DNA of 64,000 bases from Fertoeibacter niger (GCF_009380135.2 NZ_WHUT02000008.1:62001-126000); one strand, 5' to 3'; counted from the first letter of the stretch, positions 18,098 to 28,196 are shown. The notes: generated by a model from the sequence alone, not told the origin. A program made the numbers and translations.

Positions 18098-18129
18098 GAA
18101 TAACTATTATGATGAATAACAATTGTCAA
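18098..18129 (-). promoter_or_regulatory. Promoter/operator region of hydroxycinnamate operon
   Basis: On the minus strand TTGACA (18129-18124) begins an A/T-rich segment with the seven-base direct repeat GTTATTC at 18120-18114 and 18104-18098. A -10 is not clear: TAGTTA lies at 17-bp spacing. The repeat is a candidate MarR site, about 25-45 bp before the SDR start. Confidence 0.4.
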
Positions 18130-18228
18130 CCGCTGCCCGGCGGCCCGTGCAAAGCCCGCATGAAGGATTGCATACACATCCTGCCGCCAGCCCTGTAAGC
18201 TGCGCCCGTTCGCATGCAAGGAAAGCCC

Positions 18229-19227
18229 ATGAAAGCCATCACCGCCCCCCGCCCGCTGCCTGCCACCGACCCCGCCTGCCTGAACGACACCACGCTGCCC
18301 GACCCGGTGCCCGGCGCGCAGGATCTGCTGGTGGCGGTCAAGGCGGTTTCGGTGAACCCGGTGGATACCAAGGTGCGGATGCGCGCCAGCACCGGGCCGG
18401 TGGTTCTGGGCTATGACGCCATGGGCATCGTGCAGGCCGTGGGCAGCGGCGTGACCCTGTTCGCGCCCGGCGATGCGGTGTTCTATGCCGGTGCGCTGAA
18501 CCGCCCCGGCACCAACAGCGCGCTGCATCTGGTGGATGAACGCATCACCGGCCCTGCCCCCAAGACCCTGACGCCGGGCGAGGCTGCGGCCCTGCCGCTG
18601 ACCGCCATCACCGCCTGGGAAATGCTGTTTGACCGGCTGGGTGTGGCAGAGGGTGAGGCGGGGGTGTTGCTGGTCATCGGCGGCGCGGGTGGCGTGGGGT
18701 CGATGCTGATCCAGATCGCGCGGGCGCTGACCGGGCTGACCGTGGTGGCCACAGCGTCGCGCCCCGCCAGCCGCGACTGGTGTCTGGCCATGGGCGCGCA
18801 TCACGTCATCGACCACAGCGGCGACATGGCCGCCCAGTTGGCGGAGCTTGGCCTCACACCGCGCCATATCGCCAGCACCACCCAGACCGACCGGCACTTT
18901 GCCACTTTGGCCAATGTCGTCGCCCCGCAGGGCCGCATCGCGCTGATCGACGACCCCGACATGACCCGGATCGACATCGGCCTGCTGAAACGCAAAAGCG
19001 TGTCGCTGCATTGGGAATTCATGTTCACGCGGTCGATGTTCGCCACACCCGACATGATCGAACAGCACCGGCTGCTGGCCCGCATCGCGGCGCTGGTGGA
19101 TGAGGGCCGCATCCGCAGCACGATGACGCTGGACATGGGGCCGATCACCGCCGAAAACCTGCGCCGCGCCCATCTGCATCAGGAAAGCGGCACCGCCATC
19201 GGCAAGACCGTGCTGACCGGGTTCTGA
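18229..19227 (+). CDS. Zinc-type MDR alcohol dehydrogenase / quinone oxidoreductase family protein
   Basis: The 332-residue medium-chain dehydrogenase has the nucleotide loop GGAGGVG (151-157) and lacks the usual structural-zinc cysteine cluster, so it is a quinone-reductase-like or TIGR02817-type zinc-free member acting with NADPH. The start at 18229 follows AAGGAAA; the ATG at 18214 overlaps that ribosome site. It is divergent from the hydroxycinnamate operon and could use or detoxify an enal or quinone product, but this link is only positional. Confidence 0.82.
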   Translation: MKAITAPRPLPATDPACLNDTTLPDPVPGAQDLLVAVKAVSVNPVDTKVRMRASTGPVVLGYDAMGIVQAVGSGVTLFAPGDAVFYAGALNRPGTNSALHLVDERITGPAPKTLTPGEAAALPLTAITAWEMLFDRLGVAEGEAGVLLVIGGAGGVGSMLIQIARALTGLTVVATASRPASRDWCLAMGAHHVIDHSGDMAAQLAELGLTPRHIASTTQTDRHFATLANVVAPQGRIALIDDPDMTRIDIGLLKRKSVSLHWEFMFTRSMFATPDMIEQHRLLARIAALVDEGRIRSTMTLDMGPITAENLRRAHLHQESGTAIGKTVLTGF

Positions 19228-19237
19228 CGGCGGCGGT

Positions 19238-20617
19238 TCAGCGCAGTTCCGCCACCACGCGGGCGATCACCGCCACATCATCGGCGGTGCAATCGAACTG
19301 GCCCACCTGCACGCGGATCACATAGCGGCCTTGGTGGCGCGTCTGCGTCAGGTAGATGCGCCCGTCATCGTTGATGCGCGCCAGCAACCCTTCCGTGGCC
19401 GCGTCATCGGCCAGCGCAAAGGTGAACAGCGAGAGGGCGGGCGGCGTGGTGATGGTGACGCCGGGCAGGGCGGCCAGCGCCGCCGCCGCATCCCCGGCCC
19501 ATGCCACATGGTTGCGGATGCGGGCGCGCAGCCCCTCCAGCCCGTAAGCCCGCATCAGGAACCACAGCTTCAGCGCGCGGAAACGGCGGCCCAGCGGCAC
19601 CGTCCATTCGTTGAAATTGGTGATCTCCTCCGCCCCAGCGGTTTCCAGATAGGTCGGGCGCAGCCCCAGCGTGCGGATCTGCGGGCCGGGGTCGGCCAGA
19701 AACTGCACCGCGCAATCAAACTGCGCGCCCAGCCATTTGTGCGGGTTGAACACTACGCTGTCGGCCCCGTCTATCCCTTCCCACAGATGCCGGAACTCGG
19801 GGCAGATCATCGCCGATCCGGCCCATGCCGCATCGACATGCACCGGCAGGCCATGCGCCTTGGCGACCGCGATACTGTCGCCGATCCGGTCAAACGCGCC
19901 GATCGACGTGCCCCCGGCGCACAGCACTACCCCTGCGGGCCGGAACCCTGTCGCCAGATCGGCCCGTATCGCGGCATCCAGCGCCGCAGGGTCCAGCGCA
20001 TGCGCGGCATCGGTGGCGATCTTCACCAGATTGGCCTGCCCGATGCCCGCCACCCGCGCCGCCTTGTCGACCGAGGAATGCGTCTCGGCACTGGCATAAA
20101 GCCGCAGGCGCGGCTGGCCTGACAGCCCATCGGCCAGCCCCTGCCACCCCAGCGCCCTTTCCCGCATGGTCAGCACAGCTGAAAGCGTGGCGGTGGTGGC
20201 GCTGTCGTGGATCGTGCCGGTGAAATGCCCCGCCAGCCCCAGCGCATCGCGCAGCCAGCGCATCATCACCTGTTCGATTTCCGTGGCGGCGGGCGAGGTC
20301 TGCCACAACATGCCCTGCGCCGCGATGGCATTGGCCAGTTGTTCGGCCAGCATCGAGGCGGGGGCGGCATTGGCCGGGAAATACGCAAAGAACCGCGGAT
20401 GCTGCCAATGGGTCATGCCGGGTGGCACGATGCGGGCGAAATCGTCGAATATCGCCTGCATCGGTTCGGCGGCCTCGGGGGCGGCGGGGGGCAGCTGCGC
20501 CGCAATCGCCCCCGGCACCAAAGGCGCGCGCACCGGGCGGTCGCGCAGCCCGGCGTGATAATCATGCGCCCAGTCGGCGGCCACCTTTGACCAATGGCGC
20601 AGATCGTCGTGGTTCAT
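19238..20617 (-). CDS. PLP-dependent group II amino-acid decarboxylase (aromatic type)
   Basis: The 459-residue protein aligns with aromatic-L-amino-acid decarboxylases. It has THWQHPRFFAYFP, the PLP-stacking histidine H180 in AETHSS, DAAWAGSA with the PLP-nitrogen aspartate, and the Schiff-base lysine K294 in NPHKW. It would decarboxylate an aromatic amino acid (Phe, Tyr, Trp or DOPA) to the amine. It lies 27 bp downstream of an aldo/keto reductase in the same direction. Length is normal. Substrate cannot be settled without structure; a transaminase-like carbonyl activity has been seen in some relatives. Confidence 0.85.
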   Translation of the reverse strand: MNHDDLRHWSKVAADWAHDYHAGLRDRPVRAPLVPGAIAAQLPPAAPEAAEPMQAIFDDFARIVPPGMTHWQHPRFFAYFPANAAPASMLAEQLANAIAAQGMLWQTSPAATEIEQVMMRWLRDALGLAGHFTGTIHDSATTATLSAVLTMRERALGWQGLADGLSGQPRLRLYASAETHSSVDKAARVAGIGQANLVKIATDAAHALDPAALDAAIRADLATGFRPAGVVLCAGGTSIGAFDRIGDSIAVAKAHGLPVHVDAAWAGSAMICPEFRHLWEGIDGADSVVFNPHKWLGAQFDCAVQFLADPGPQIRTLGLRPTYLETAGAEEITNFNEWTVPLGRRFRALKLWFLMRAYGLEGLRARIRNHVAWAGDAAAALAALPGVTITTPPALSLFTFALADDAATEGLLARINDDGRIYLTQTRHQGRYVIRVQVGQFDCTADDVAVIARVVAELR

Positions 20618-20644
20618 GGCAGGCCCCCCGTGTTCACGGGTGTT

Positions 20645-21637
20645 CTACCACAATTGATGCACATGTGACGCAATCCGCGCCTCATACAGCGCCTTCAGCG
20701 CCGCCATCGTGGCCGGGGGCAGGGCGGCCAGCGCGTCGGCGGCGGCATTGGCACTGGCCTGCGCCGGATTGCGCGCACCGGGGATCACCACCGAAACGGC
20801 GGGCTGCATCAGAATCCAGCGCAGGGCAAACTGGGCCAGCGTCGCGCCCTCGGGCACCAGCGCGCGCAATTCATCCACCGCCGCCAGCGCCACGTCGTAG
20901 GGCACGCCCGAGAATGTCTCGCCCTTGTCGAACGCCTCGCCATGCCGGTTGAAGGCGCGGTGGTCGTCGGCGGCAAAGGCGGTGCTGGCACTCATCTTGC
21001 CGGTCAGCATGCCGGATGCCAGCGGCACCCGCACGATCACCGCCACATTGCGCCGCGCCGCCTCGGCAAAGAACAGATCCTCGGGCCGCTGGCGGAAGAT
21101 GTTGTAGATGATCTGCACCGACTGCACATTGGCAAAGGCCATCGCCTTCAGCCCTTCCTCGACCTTTTCAACCGACACGCCGTAGGCGGCCAGTTTGCCC
21201 TGGGCCACCAGATCATCCAGCGCGCCAAAGACTTCGGGGCGGTAATACACCTCGGTGGGCGGGCAGTGCAGCTGCACCAGATCAAGGCAATCGACGCCCA
21301 GGTTTTTCAGGCTGCGGTCGATGAAGCCTTCCAGATTGGCCGCCGTATAGCCATCGGCATTGTGCGGCGACAGGCGGCGCCCGGCCTTGGTGGCCACAAA
21401 GGGGCGCGGCCCGGGCCGTTCGGCCAGCACGGCGCGGATGATCTGCTCCGACCGCCCGTCACCGTAGACATCTGCCGTGTCGATGAAGGTCATCCCTGCA
21501 TCAAGCGCCGCATGCAGCGTGGCCTTTGCGTCGGCCTCGGACACGTCGCCCCAGGAGCCGCCGATGGCCCAGGCCCCGAATCCGATGGAAGACGTGTCGC
21601 GGCCGGTGCGGCCAAAGGGGCGGGTGGTCAGGGGCAT
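20645..21637 (-). CDS. Aldo/keto reductase
   Basis: The 330-residue TIM-barrel NADPH oxidoreductase has the full catalytic tetrad D53, Y58, K84 and H124 (FIDTADVYG, VATKAG, VQLHCPP) and a late VIPGARNP cofactor loop. It resembles YajO/Gre3-like general aldehyde reductases. It precedes the PLP decarboxylase with a 27-bp gap, likely one operon, and could reduce the aldehyde that follows amine oxidation, although no amine oxidase is next to it. Confidence 0.85.
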   Translation of the reverse strand: MPLTTRPFGRTGRDTSSIGFGAWAIGGSWGDVSEADAKATLHAALDAGMTFIDTADVYGDGRSEQIIRAVLAERPGPRPFVATKAGRRLSPHNADGYTAANLEGFIDRSLKNLGVDCLDLVQLHCPPTEVYYRPEVFGALDDLVAQGKLAAYGVSVEKVEEGLKAMAFANVQSVQIIYNIFRQRPEDLFFAEAARRNVAVIVRVPLASGMLTGKMSASTAFAADDHRAFNRHGEAFDKGETFSGVPYDVALAAVDELRALVPEGATLAQFALRWILMQPAVSVVIPGARNPAQASANAAADALAALPPATMAALKALYEARIASHVHQLW

Positions 21638-21739
21638 GGGGCATCCTCGGGGGTTGTTGCGCGGCGGATGCTAGCCGCATTGCGCAGGCAAGGCCAGCGC
21701 GGGGCCAACATGATGCCAACGGGGGAGTATCACACACAA

Positions 21740-21769
21740 CAAGGGCCACCCCCGCAGGGGCGGCCCTTG
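21740..21769 (-). terminator. Intrinsic terminator of the SpvB/RHS operon
   Basis: A 13-bp G+C-rich stem with one mismatch (21740-21752 with 21757-21769) and a four-base loop, read on the minus strand, is followed by a T/G-rich tail (TTGTTGTGTGT). It lies about 60 bp after the RHS stop at 21831. Confidence 0.65.
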
Positions 21770-21830
21770 CCATGGGCGGATCATCGCCAGTCCCGGCCCC
21801 GGTCCGGGGGCCGGCATCCTGCAATTCCGC

Positions 21831-24800
21831 TCAGAACACCAGTATTGTCAGCAAAATGTCGGCAATCACCTCGCCCACCACTTCGCCGGTGGTCACGGTT
21901 GCTGCCGTCTCGCCCACTGTGGCGGTGGCCGTTTCGCTTGCGGTAATGCCCAGGGCCGTATCGCCGACGCTGGCGGTTTCCGTTCCGACCGAGGCGGTCA
22001 GCCCGGTGCTTTCACCCTCCACTGAACTGCCGACAAGGGTTTCGGTGCCGGTGGCCGCTGTCGACCCGGATTCGGATCCAAGGCTCATGTCCGCCGTTTC
22101 AACCGACCCCTGCGACCCAAGCTCGCTTTCGCCGGGCTGGCTGGTGGTTTCGGGCAGAACGCGCGCGGTGCTGCTGTCCTCGCTGCCGGTCAGATCCACC
22201 TCGCTGCTGCTCAACGCGGGGTCTTCGCTGCCGTCCAGTTCCGGGGCGTCGTCGTCACTGTCGACACGGTGCGAGGCGTCTTCCTCGGTGCTGCTGTCAT
22301 CGCCGCCATCATCGCCACCTTCCTCGTTCTGCTGACCGTCATTGACGTTCTGTTCGCCGTCGTTGTCCTGTGGCTGCTGGTCCTGATTGCCGTCGTTCTG
22401 GGGGTTCTGCGGCAGGTTCTGCGCGTTGTCATCGTTCAGACCGCCATTGTTGTTGTTGCCGCCATCATTGCCGTCATTGTTCGCATTTCCGCCGTTGCCG
22501 TCATCTGCATTGTTTCCGCCGGCATTGTTGTTGGCCGCTGCCCGCGCGCGGTAGTAGCTGACGCATTCCGCGATTCCCGCACCACCGGCGAACAGCGACG
22601 CCGCGATGGTGCCGCCGCCAACCCCGATCGACGACAGCAGGTTGTTCTGGTTCGCGCCATCGATGGTCTGCGCCACACCGGCACCGGTGCCGAACACACC
22701 GGCCCCGACACCCAGAATGCAACCCGGCAGGCCGTGGCCGCTGGGGTCATAACCCCAGGCCGGGTTGTTCAGCAGAAAGCTGTAGCGGTTCGGCGCGTCA
22801 TGGCGGTAGACACTGGCCCCGTATTGCGTGTCGGGCGTGGTAAAGCGGCCAAGCCCGGGGTGGTAATACCGCTGATTGTAGTAGTAAAGCCCGGTATCGG
22901 CATCATATTCACGCCCCAGAAAGCCAAGCGTGGGGGCCGTGGCGGGCGGGTTCACCGGCTGGCCATAGGCGGAATAGAGCAGCCAGTCCTGCACCGAGCC
23001 ATCGCTTGCCGTGGTGAAGGTCACGCTGCGCCGCGCATCGCCGTGCAGATAGGCTTGGGTGCCGCCGCTGCTCTGGAACACCGGGCCCAGAATGCCAGCC
23101 AGCGTCAGCTGCGGCGTGCCGCCGGTCTCGGCATAGGCACGTGACAGGGTGACATGGGTGTTGCCGTCAAGGTCGCTGCGCCACACGCGCACGCCCTGAT
23201 GGTCATAGGCATAGCGCGCGGTGGCGCTGCTGCCGGGCCGCGTCAGCGTGGCCAGCCGGTTGGCCCCGTCATAGCTGGCGGCAAAGGCCAGCGCGGGGGC
23301 CGCTGCGCCCGTCAGATTGCCCATCGCATCATAGCTGGCGGCCAGATCGGCCCCGTCCACCGTGCTGCCCGCCCCGATGCGATAGCCGTCAGCCACCAGC
23401 GCCAGCCCCGCCCCGGTCAGCAGATTGCCCGCGTCGTCATAGGCAAAGCTGCCATCGGGCAAGCCAAGCCGGCTGTCGGACCAGTCGGCCAGCCGGGCCG
23501 AGGCATAATCCGCCGCCTTGCTGAAGCTGGACCAGGCCACCGCATTGCCCGTGCTGCCCAGCGGATAGCCGTAGGGATCCAGCGTCAGATCCTCGCCGTA
23601 AAGCGTGGTCTGGCCCAGTGTCCATGTCACGCTGCTGGTGTTGAAATCCGGCGCAAAGACCAGGGCCGCGCTGGCCCCGTTGCCAAGGGTCACGCTTTGC
23701 GGCAGCCCCAGCGCGGTGTAGGCGCCGTAGCTGACCACGGGCGCGCCGTTCACGCTCTGGCTGGCCAGATGCTCCAGTGCATAGGTTTGCGCCAGAACCG
23801 TGCCGTCGGGCAGGGTTTTCTGCGTGATGCGGCCGATCGGGTCAAAGGCCGTGGTCTGGGTCAGCGCAGTGCCGGTGCCCAGATCCAGCGCACTGGTGAT
23901 TGCCTGACCGTAAGCGTCATAGGCATAGCTGCGCATGACCGGCACCGCCTGCCCTGTGACTGTGGCCGAGGCCATGCGGCCCAACCCGTTGGGCTGGTTG
24001 CCGTCATAGGCATAGGCCATGCTCAGCCCGCCCGGATAGGTCACAGACACCATGCGCCCCAGCGCGTCATAGCTGAAACCCACCGTGCCATTGCCCTGCG
24101 CCCGGCTGGCCAGACGCCCATCGGCGTCATAGCTGAACCGCAGCGCGCCCACCGAGGGCAGATCGCGCAGCACCACGCGGCCCACGGAATCATAGGCATA
24201 GCTGGCGGTGATATCAGCCGCCCCGCCGGGCGGCGTGACCGACAGCGTGCGCCCCAGCAGATCGCGGCCATAGGCGGTTGTCAGCGTGGGCTGGCCCGCG
24301 ACCCGCCCATCGGTATAGCTGCTGGCGGTGATCTGGCGCTGGTTGGCAAAGTAATCGGCCACCACCACCTGCGTCGCACTGTAGGGCGTGCCCTGCGCCT
24401 GCACCTGTGTCACCGTCTCGCCGGTGGTCGTCACTTCATAGGCAGTGGCCTCGTTGGCCGTGGTCAGGGTTGCGCCATCTTGCCATGGCGTTGCCGTGGC
24501 GGTCAGCCGGTCGATGGCGTCATAGCTGCGGGTGATCGCGAGCGCGCTATCCACCCCCTCGACATAGGGCAGCACATCGCCCAGCGGCATGTTGCTGGCG
24601 TTGAAGCTTTTGTCCTCAAGCACCCGGTCCAGCGCGCCACCGGGGGTGGATTGCGCCAGCATGCGAAAGTGGCGGCCCATCCCGTCATACAGGTCGGCGG
24701 TGGTCAGGGTGACGGGTGCGCCACCATCGGGCCAGCCGCCAAGAACCGTCTGGCTGACGGCAGGCGCGCCATCAACCCAGCCATGGGCAAAACTGCGCAG

Positions 24801-27800
24801 CGTGGCCAGTTGGGCCGGGGCCACACCGGGCGGCAGCGTGATCTGCGGGCCAAGGCAGGCGGGCGTCAGCACTGCGGCTGGCGTGCCCGCCGGGGCCGGG
24901 CCCTGCTCGGCCAACCTGCGGCCAAGGCTGTCATAACAGGTGGTGAACTGGTTGCCGTTCGGGTCCAGCCGCAGCGTCTGCTGGCCAAAGCGCGCGTCAT
25001 AGCCATAGCGCGTGACCAGTGGCACACCCGCCGCCCCGGCAGGGGTGGTGCGGCTGGCGATATAGGTGTTCAGCCCGGCGTCCATCTCATAGCTGGTGAC
25101 GAACCCGCCGGGGTTCGTCACCGCCAGCCCGTTGCCGTAACCGTCATAGCTGTAGCCCTGGGTCAGATACTGGCTGTTCGCCTGATCCCAGTTGCCGATG
25201 GTGGCGATATTGCCCGCCGCGTCATAGCTCCATGCCCGCAGGTCGAAATCTGCGGCGGCATCGAACTGGTCCAGCCCGGTCAGCGCGGGGTTGGTGGTGC
25301 GCTTGCGCAGCAGCGTCTGGCCCAGCCGCCATGTGGCGGTGTCATTCTGGTAGGCCGCGTTGATGTAGACGTTGTCGGCAGGGTCCAGATCGTTGCCCGC
25401 CTGATCCACCAGGTTCAGCGAGGCGGTTTGCGTGCGATTGCCATAGGCGTCATAGAGAAAGGTCTTGCCGATGGAATGGCGGTAATCCGCGCCCTGATAG
25501 CGGTCTGACCGCATCGCGCCCAGTTGCACCATCTGCGCCGTCTGTCCCGTGGTGGCCGAGGTTTCGGTAGGCGCCGCCTGCCAGTCCATCGTATCGGCAT
25601 GGAACACGTCACCCGCAGCACAGGCCCCGGCGACGTTGCCCGCACAGCTTACCGTCCGCGTGGCAATGCGCCCGATGAAGGGGAAATCCTGCCGGAAGCC
25701 CAATGTGGTTTGCCGCCCCATCGCCAGATTGGTATGCGTTGTGCTGGCAAAGCCCAGCCAGCCCCGCCCCAGGGTGGAGCTTTCGCCATCGCTGTAGAAA
25801 TGCGCCATGCCATAGGCATAGGGATCATCGGTTATGGCCGGGTTGTTGGTTTCAACCGTGCCCGCCACCACATAGAAACGCCCCGTCAGCCGCGAGCGTG
25901 ACCGGTAGACCGGCAGACCCGCGTTCTGCACCAGCGGGCGGTAGGCCTGAAAGGTGGCCAGCGCACCCTGCCCGGCGCTTTCCGCGTAAACCGTGGGGTC
26001 GGAAATCGGTTTGTAGGTGATCGCCAGTTGCCCTTGTGACGCGCGGGTGACATTCACCATCTGGTCGGGGTAGGGGCCCGCCACCAGACCCACGCTGACC
26101 GCATTGGGGGTGATGGCCAGCATGTCCATCATGCCATCGGCATTCACATCGACGATCTGGCGGCTGGTCTCATCAGCCGTGCCGCCCTGCGCCAGACCCA
26201 ACCCGTTCAGCGAGGCCTGATCCCAGCCGCCGGGCACAAAACCCGCCCCGGTGGATTGTGCGATCTGCACGCCGCCGTCATTCACCCCCACCACATCGGC
26301 CAGCCCGTCACCGTTCACATCCATCATCATGCGCGGTGTGGTCTGATCCCAGTTCGGGCTGCCGAAATCGGTGGACCAAGTGGCGGGCGGGGCAAAGCCT
26401 GTGCCGGTGGACAGGCCCACCTGAACCTCGTCGGCAAAGCCCACCAGATCATCCAGCCCGTCGCCGTTCACATCCGCCAGCATGCGCGGCGTGTCGGGGC
26501 CCCATTGGCTTGTCGCGGCGAAATTGGCATAGTTCTGGTCCCAACCCGTGCCGTCAAAGGCCGTGCCGGTGGACAGCGCCACATTCACACTTTGCGTCTG
26601 CTGGTTCATGGCCACAACATCGCTTTTGCCATCGCCGTTCACATCGGCCAGCAGCAGGTTTTCCGCCAGCCAGCCCTGTTGCAGCCCGAAGTCGGCCGAC
26701 CAGCTGACCGGGTCGTCAAAGCTGCCTGCGTCAGTGGCCAGCGCCACTTCCACGCCGTTGCTGAAACCCACGATGTCGGTCATCTGGTCGCCGTTCACAT
26801 CGGCCAGATAGCGCGGCGCCCCGGCGGCCCAGCCCGCATTGGGGGCAAAGAAGGGGAACACATCAGGGTTTTCCACGAATTGCGCATTGGCCGCGTCGGC
26901 CAGCGCAAACACCACCCCGTTGTCGGAAAAGCCCACGATATCGGCCAGCCCGTCGCCGTTGATGTCGGCCAGATAGCGCGGCTCGTCGGCCGTCCAGTTG
27001 AACTCGGGCGAGAAATCCTGGATCCAGGTGGTCGGGGCCTGATAGCCGCCGCTTTCGCCCAGCGACACCTGCACGCCGTTCTTGAACCCCACGATATCCA
27101 TCAGCCCGTCGCCGTTCACATCGGCCAGCGTCACCGGGTTGTCGGTGGCATCCCAGCCGTTCGCGGCGGTGAAATCGCCTTGCAGCCAGTCAGCGCTGGC
27201 GCCAAAGGCATTGGCCCCGTCTGACCAGGCGAATGTGGTGGGCGACAGCCCGGTTGCCGCCGCATCCGCCCCGTCAAACCGCTGGAAACTGACCAGCCGC
27301 GACCGGCCCGTTGCGCCCGACTGTTCATACCCCAGCCGGTAATGTGCCACCATATCATCGCCCAGCCAGGTGCTGACCGCCGACAGACGCAGCGCGGTGG
27401 TGACTTCGGCCCCCGCCACATAATGCGTCATCGGGTCGGGCCGCGTCTCGTATTCAAAGCGCACGAAACGGTTGGCCACCCCGCCCGGATTGGCCGCCGG
27501 GTTGGTGCCATAGGCAATTTCCACCGGATAGGCCTGCGAACTGGCGCTGCCGGTGTTCAGCGGATCGGTGCTGTAGCTGTAGCTTATCGTGTTGCCGTTC
27601 AGATCCACCTCCGACGACAGCAACCATTCGCGCACCGTCTGCGAGCCGGTCACAAGCACCTGTGCATCCGCCGTGCCGCCAAAGGTCATCACCCCGCCAC
27701 CCGGGCTTTGCACGGTGAATGCGGCGGGGCCGGTGCCCGCGCTGCCCGTGGCGGTGACATTCTGGAAACTGTCGATCTCGGCGCGGTAGGTGCTGCCATC

Positions 27801-28196
27801 CGTGCCAATCGCCCCGGTCATCACCAGCAGGCGCTGGCCTTCCAGTGCGAACTGGTCGGTGTCGGTGAAATTCACCGCGCCGTCGATGCCATCAACGGCG
27901 ATGGTCTGCGCCACCCGCCCCACCTTGGAAAACCCGGTAAGGGCAAAGCCGACGCCCAGCAAGCCGTTCCCGGCGGTGCTGGAGTATTTCACACTCAGGT
28001 CAGGCTCATGGCCACGGATGCCGGGCGGCACCTGCACCGGCAGGGTCAATACCGCATTGCCCGAGCCGGAGATGACGAAGGATTCCTTGTTGGTGCCCGA
28101 GGCGGCAGGCCCGGGATCAAGGCTTTGTGCGGTCAGTGCGCCGGGGGCAAGCAACAGGCCAAGGCTCAGCGCGGGGCCGATCATGCGGGGATTCAT
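21831..28196 (-). CDS. Giant SpvB / VCBS-repeat / RHS-repeat exported protein (2121 aa)
   Basis: The protein opens with a Sec-like signal (about residues 1-23). A SpvB/TcaC-type domain follows (about 35-270), then seven calcium-loop repeats of the DVNGDGxxD kind (about 350-690), a Tc-toxin-like middle segment, and many RHS/YD repeats to about residue 1780. The RHS core ends with GLYYYNQRYYHPGLGRF and a YDPSGHG near residue 1820. The 300-residue tail is not a known toxin: two glycine-zipper hydrophobic segments (about 1822-1880), an Asn/Asp/Gln-rich stretch (1885-1972), an acidic Ser/Thr region, and a hydrophobic end ILLTILVF. The start overlaps the upstream stop by ATGA (28193-28196). RHS shells normally enclose a toxin; none is visible. 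Confidence 0.85.
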   Translation of the reverse strand: MNPRMIGPALSLGLLLAPGALTAQSLDPGPAASGTNKESFVISGSGNAVLTLPVQVPPGIRGHEPDLSVKYSSTAGNGLLGVGFALTGFSKVGRVAQTIAVDGIDGAVNFTDTDQFALEGQRLLVMTGAIGTDGSTYRAEIDSFQNVTATGSAGTGPAAFTVQSPGGGVMTFGGTADAQVLVTGSQTVREWLLSSEVDLNGNTISYSYSTDPLNTGSASSQAYPVEIAYGTNPAANPGGVANRFVRFEYETRPDPMTHYVAGAEVTTALRLSAVSTWLGDDMVAHYRLGYEQSGATGRSRLVSFQRFDGADAAATGLSPTTFAWSDGANAFGASADWLQGDFTAANGWDATDNPVTLADVNGDGLMDIVGFKNGVQVSLGESGGYQAPTTWIQDFSPEFNWTADEPRYLADINGDGLADIVGFSDNGVVFALADAANAQFVENPDVFPFFAPNAGWAAGAPRYLADVNGDQMTDIVGFSNGVEVALATDAGSFDDPVSWSADFGLQQGWLAENLLLADVNGDGKSDVVAMNQQTQSVNVALSTGTAFDGTGWDQNYANFAATSQWGPDTPRMLADVNGDGLDDLVGFADEVQVGLSTGTGFAPPATWSTDFGSPNWDQTTPRMMMDVNGDGLADVVGVNDGGVQIAQSTGAGFVPGGWDQASLNGLGLAQGGTADETSRQIVDVNADGMMDMLAITPNAVSVGLVAGPYPDQMVNVTRASQGQLAITYKPISDPTVYAESAGQGALATFQAYRPLVQNAGLPVYRSRSRLTGRFYVVAGTVETNNPAITDDPYAYGMAHFYSDGESSTLGRGWLGFASTTHTNLAMGRQTTLGFRQDFPFIGRIATRTVSCAGNVAGACAAGDVFHADTMDWQAAPTETSATTGQTAQMVQLGAMRSDRYQGADYRHSIGKTFLYDAYGNRTQTASLNLVDQAGNDLDPADNVYINAAYQNDTATWRLGQTLLRKRTTNPALTGLDQFDAAADFDLRAWSYDAAGNIATIGNWDQANSQYLTQGYSYDGYGNGLAVTNPGGFVTSYEMDAGLNTYIASRTTPAGAAGVPLVTRYGYDARFGQQTLRLDPNGNQFTTCYDSLGRRLAEQGPAPAGTPAAVLTPACLGPQITLPPGVAPAQLATLRSFAHGWVDGAPAVSQTVLGGWPDGGAPVTLTTADLYDGMGRHFRMLAQSTPGGALDRVLEDKSFNASNMPLGDVLPYVEGVDSALAITRSYDAIDRLTATATPWQDGATLTTANEATAYEVTTTGETVTQVQAQGTPYSATQVVVADYFANQRQITASSYTDGRVAGQPTLTTAYGRDLLGRTLSVTPPGGAADITASYAYDSVGRVVLRDLPSVGALRFSYDADGRLASRAQGNGTVGFSYDALGRMVSVTYPGGLSMAYAYDGNQPNGLGRMASATVTGQAVPVMRSYAYDAYGQAITSALDLGTGTALTQTTAFDPIGRITQKTLPDGTVLAQTYALEHLASQSVNGAPVVSYGAYTALGLPQSVTLGNGASAALVFAPDFNTSSVTWTLGQTTLYGEDLTLDPYGYPLGSTGNAVAWSSFSKAADYASARLADWSDSRLGLPDGSFAYDDAGNLLTGAGLALVADGYRIGAGSTVDGADLAASYDAMGNLTGAAAPALAFAASYDGANRLATLTRPGSSATARYAYDHQGVRVWRSDLDGNTHVTLSRAYAETGGTPQLTLAGILGPVFQSSGGTQAYLHGDARRSVTFTTASDGSVQDWLLYSAYGQPVNPPATAPTLGFLGREYDADTGLYYYNQRYYHPGLGRFTTPDTQYGASVYRHDAPNRYSFLLNNPAWGYDPSGHGLPGCILGVGAGVFGTGAGVAQTIDGANQNNLLSSIGVGGGTIAASLFAGGAGIAECVSYYRARAAANNNAGGNNADDGNGGNANNDGNDGGNNNNGGLNDDNAQNLPQNPQNDGNQDQQPQDNDGEQNVNDGQQNEEGGDDGGDDSSTEEDASHRVDSDDDAPELDGSEDPALSSSEVDLTGSEDSSTARVLPETTSQPGESELGSQGSVETADMSLGSESGSTAATGTETLVGSSVEGESTGLTASVGTETASVGDTALGITASETATATVGETAATVTTGEVVGEVIADILLTILVF

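Noticed and set aside
21831-22300. An immunity gene within the RHS C-terminal region or just downstream
   Set aside because: No separate small frame with a ribosome site follows the RHS stop; a terminator lies there instead.
23154-25508. A long plus-strand frame opposite the RHS gene
   Set aside because: Arginine/glycine/glutamine-rich with no domain, and the other strand has clear RHS repeats; an antisense effect of G+C-rich codon use.
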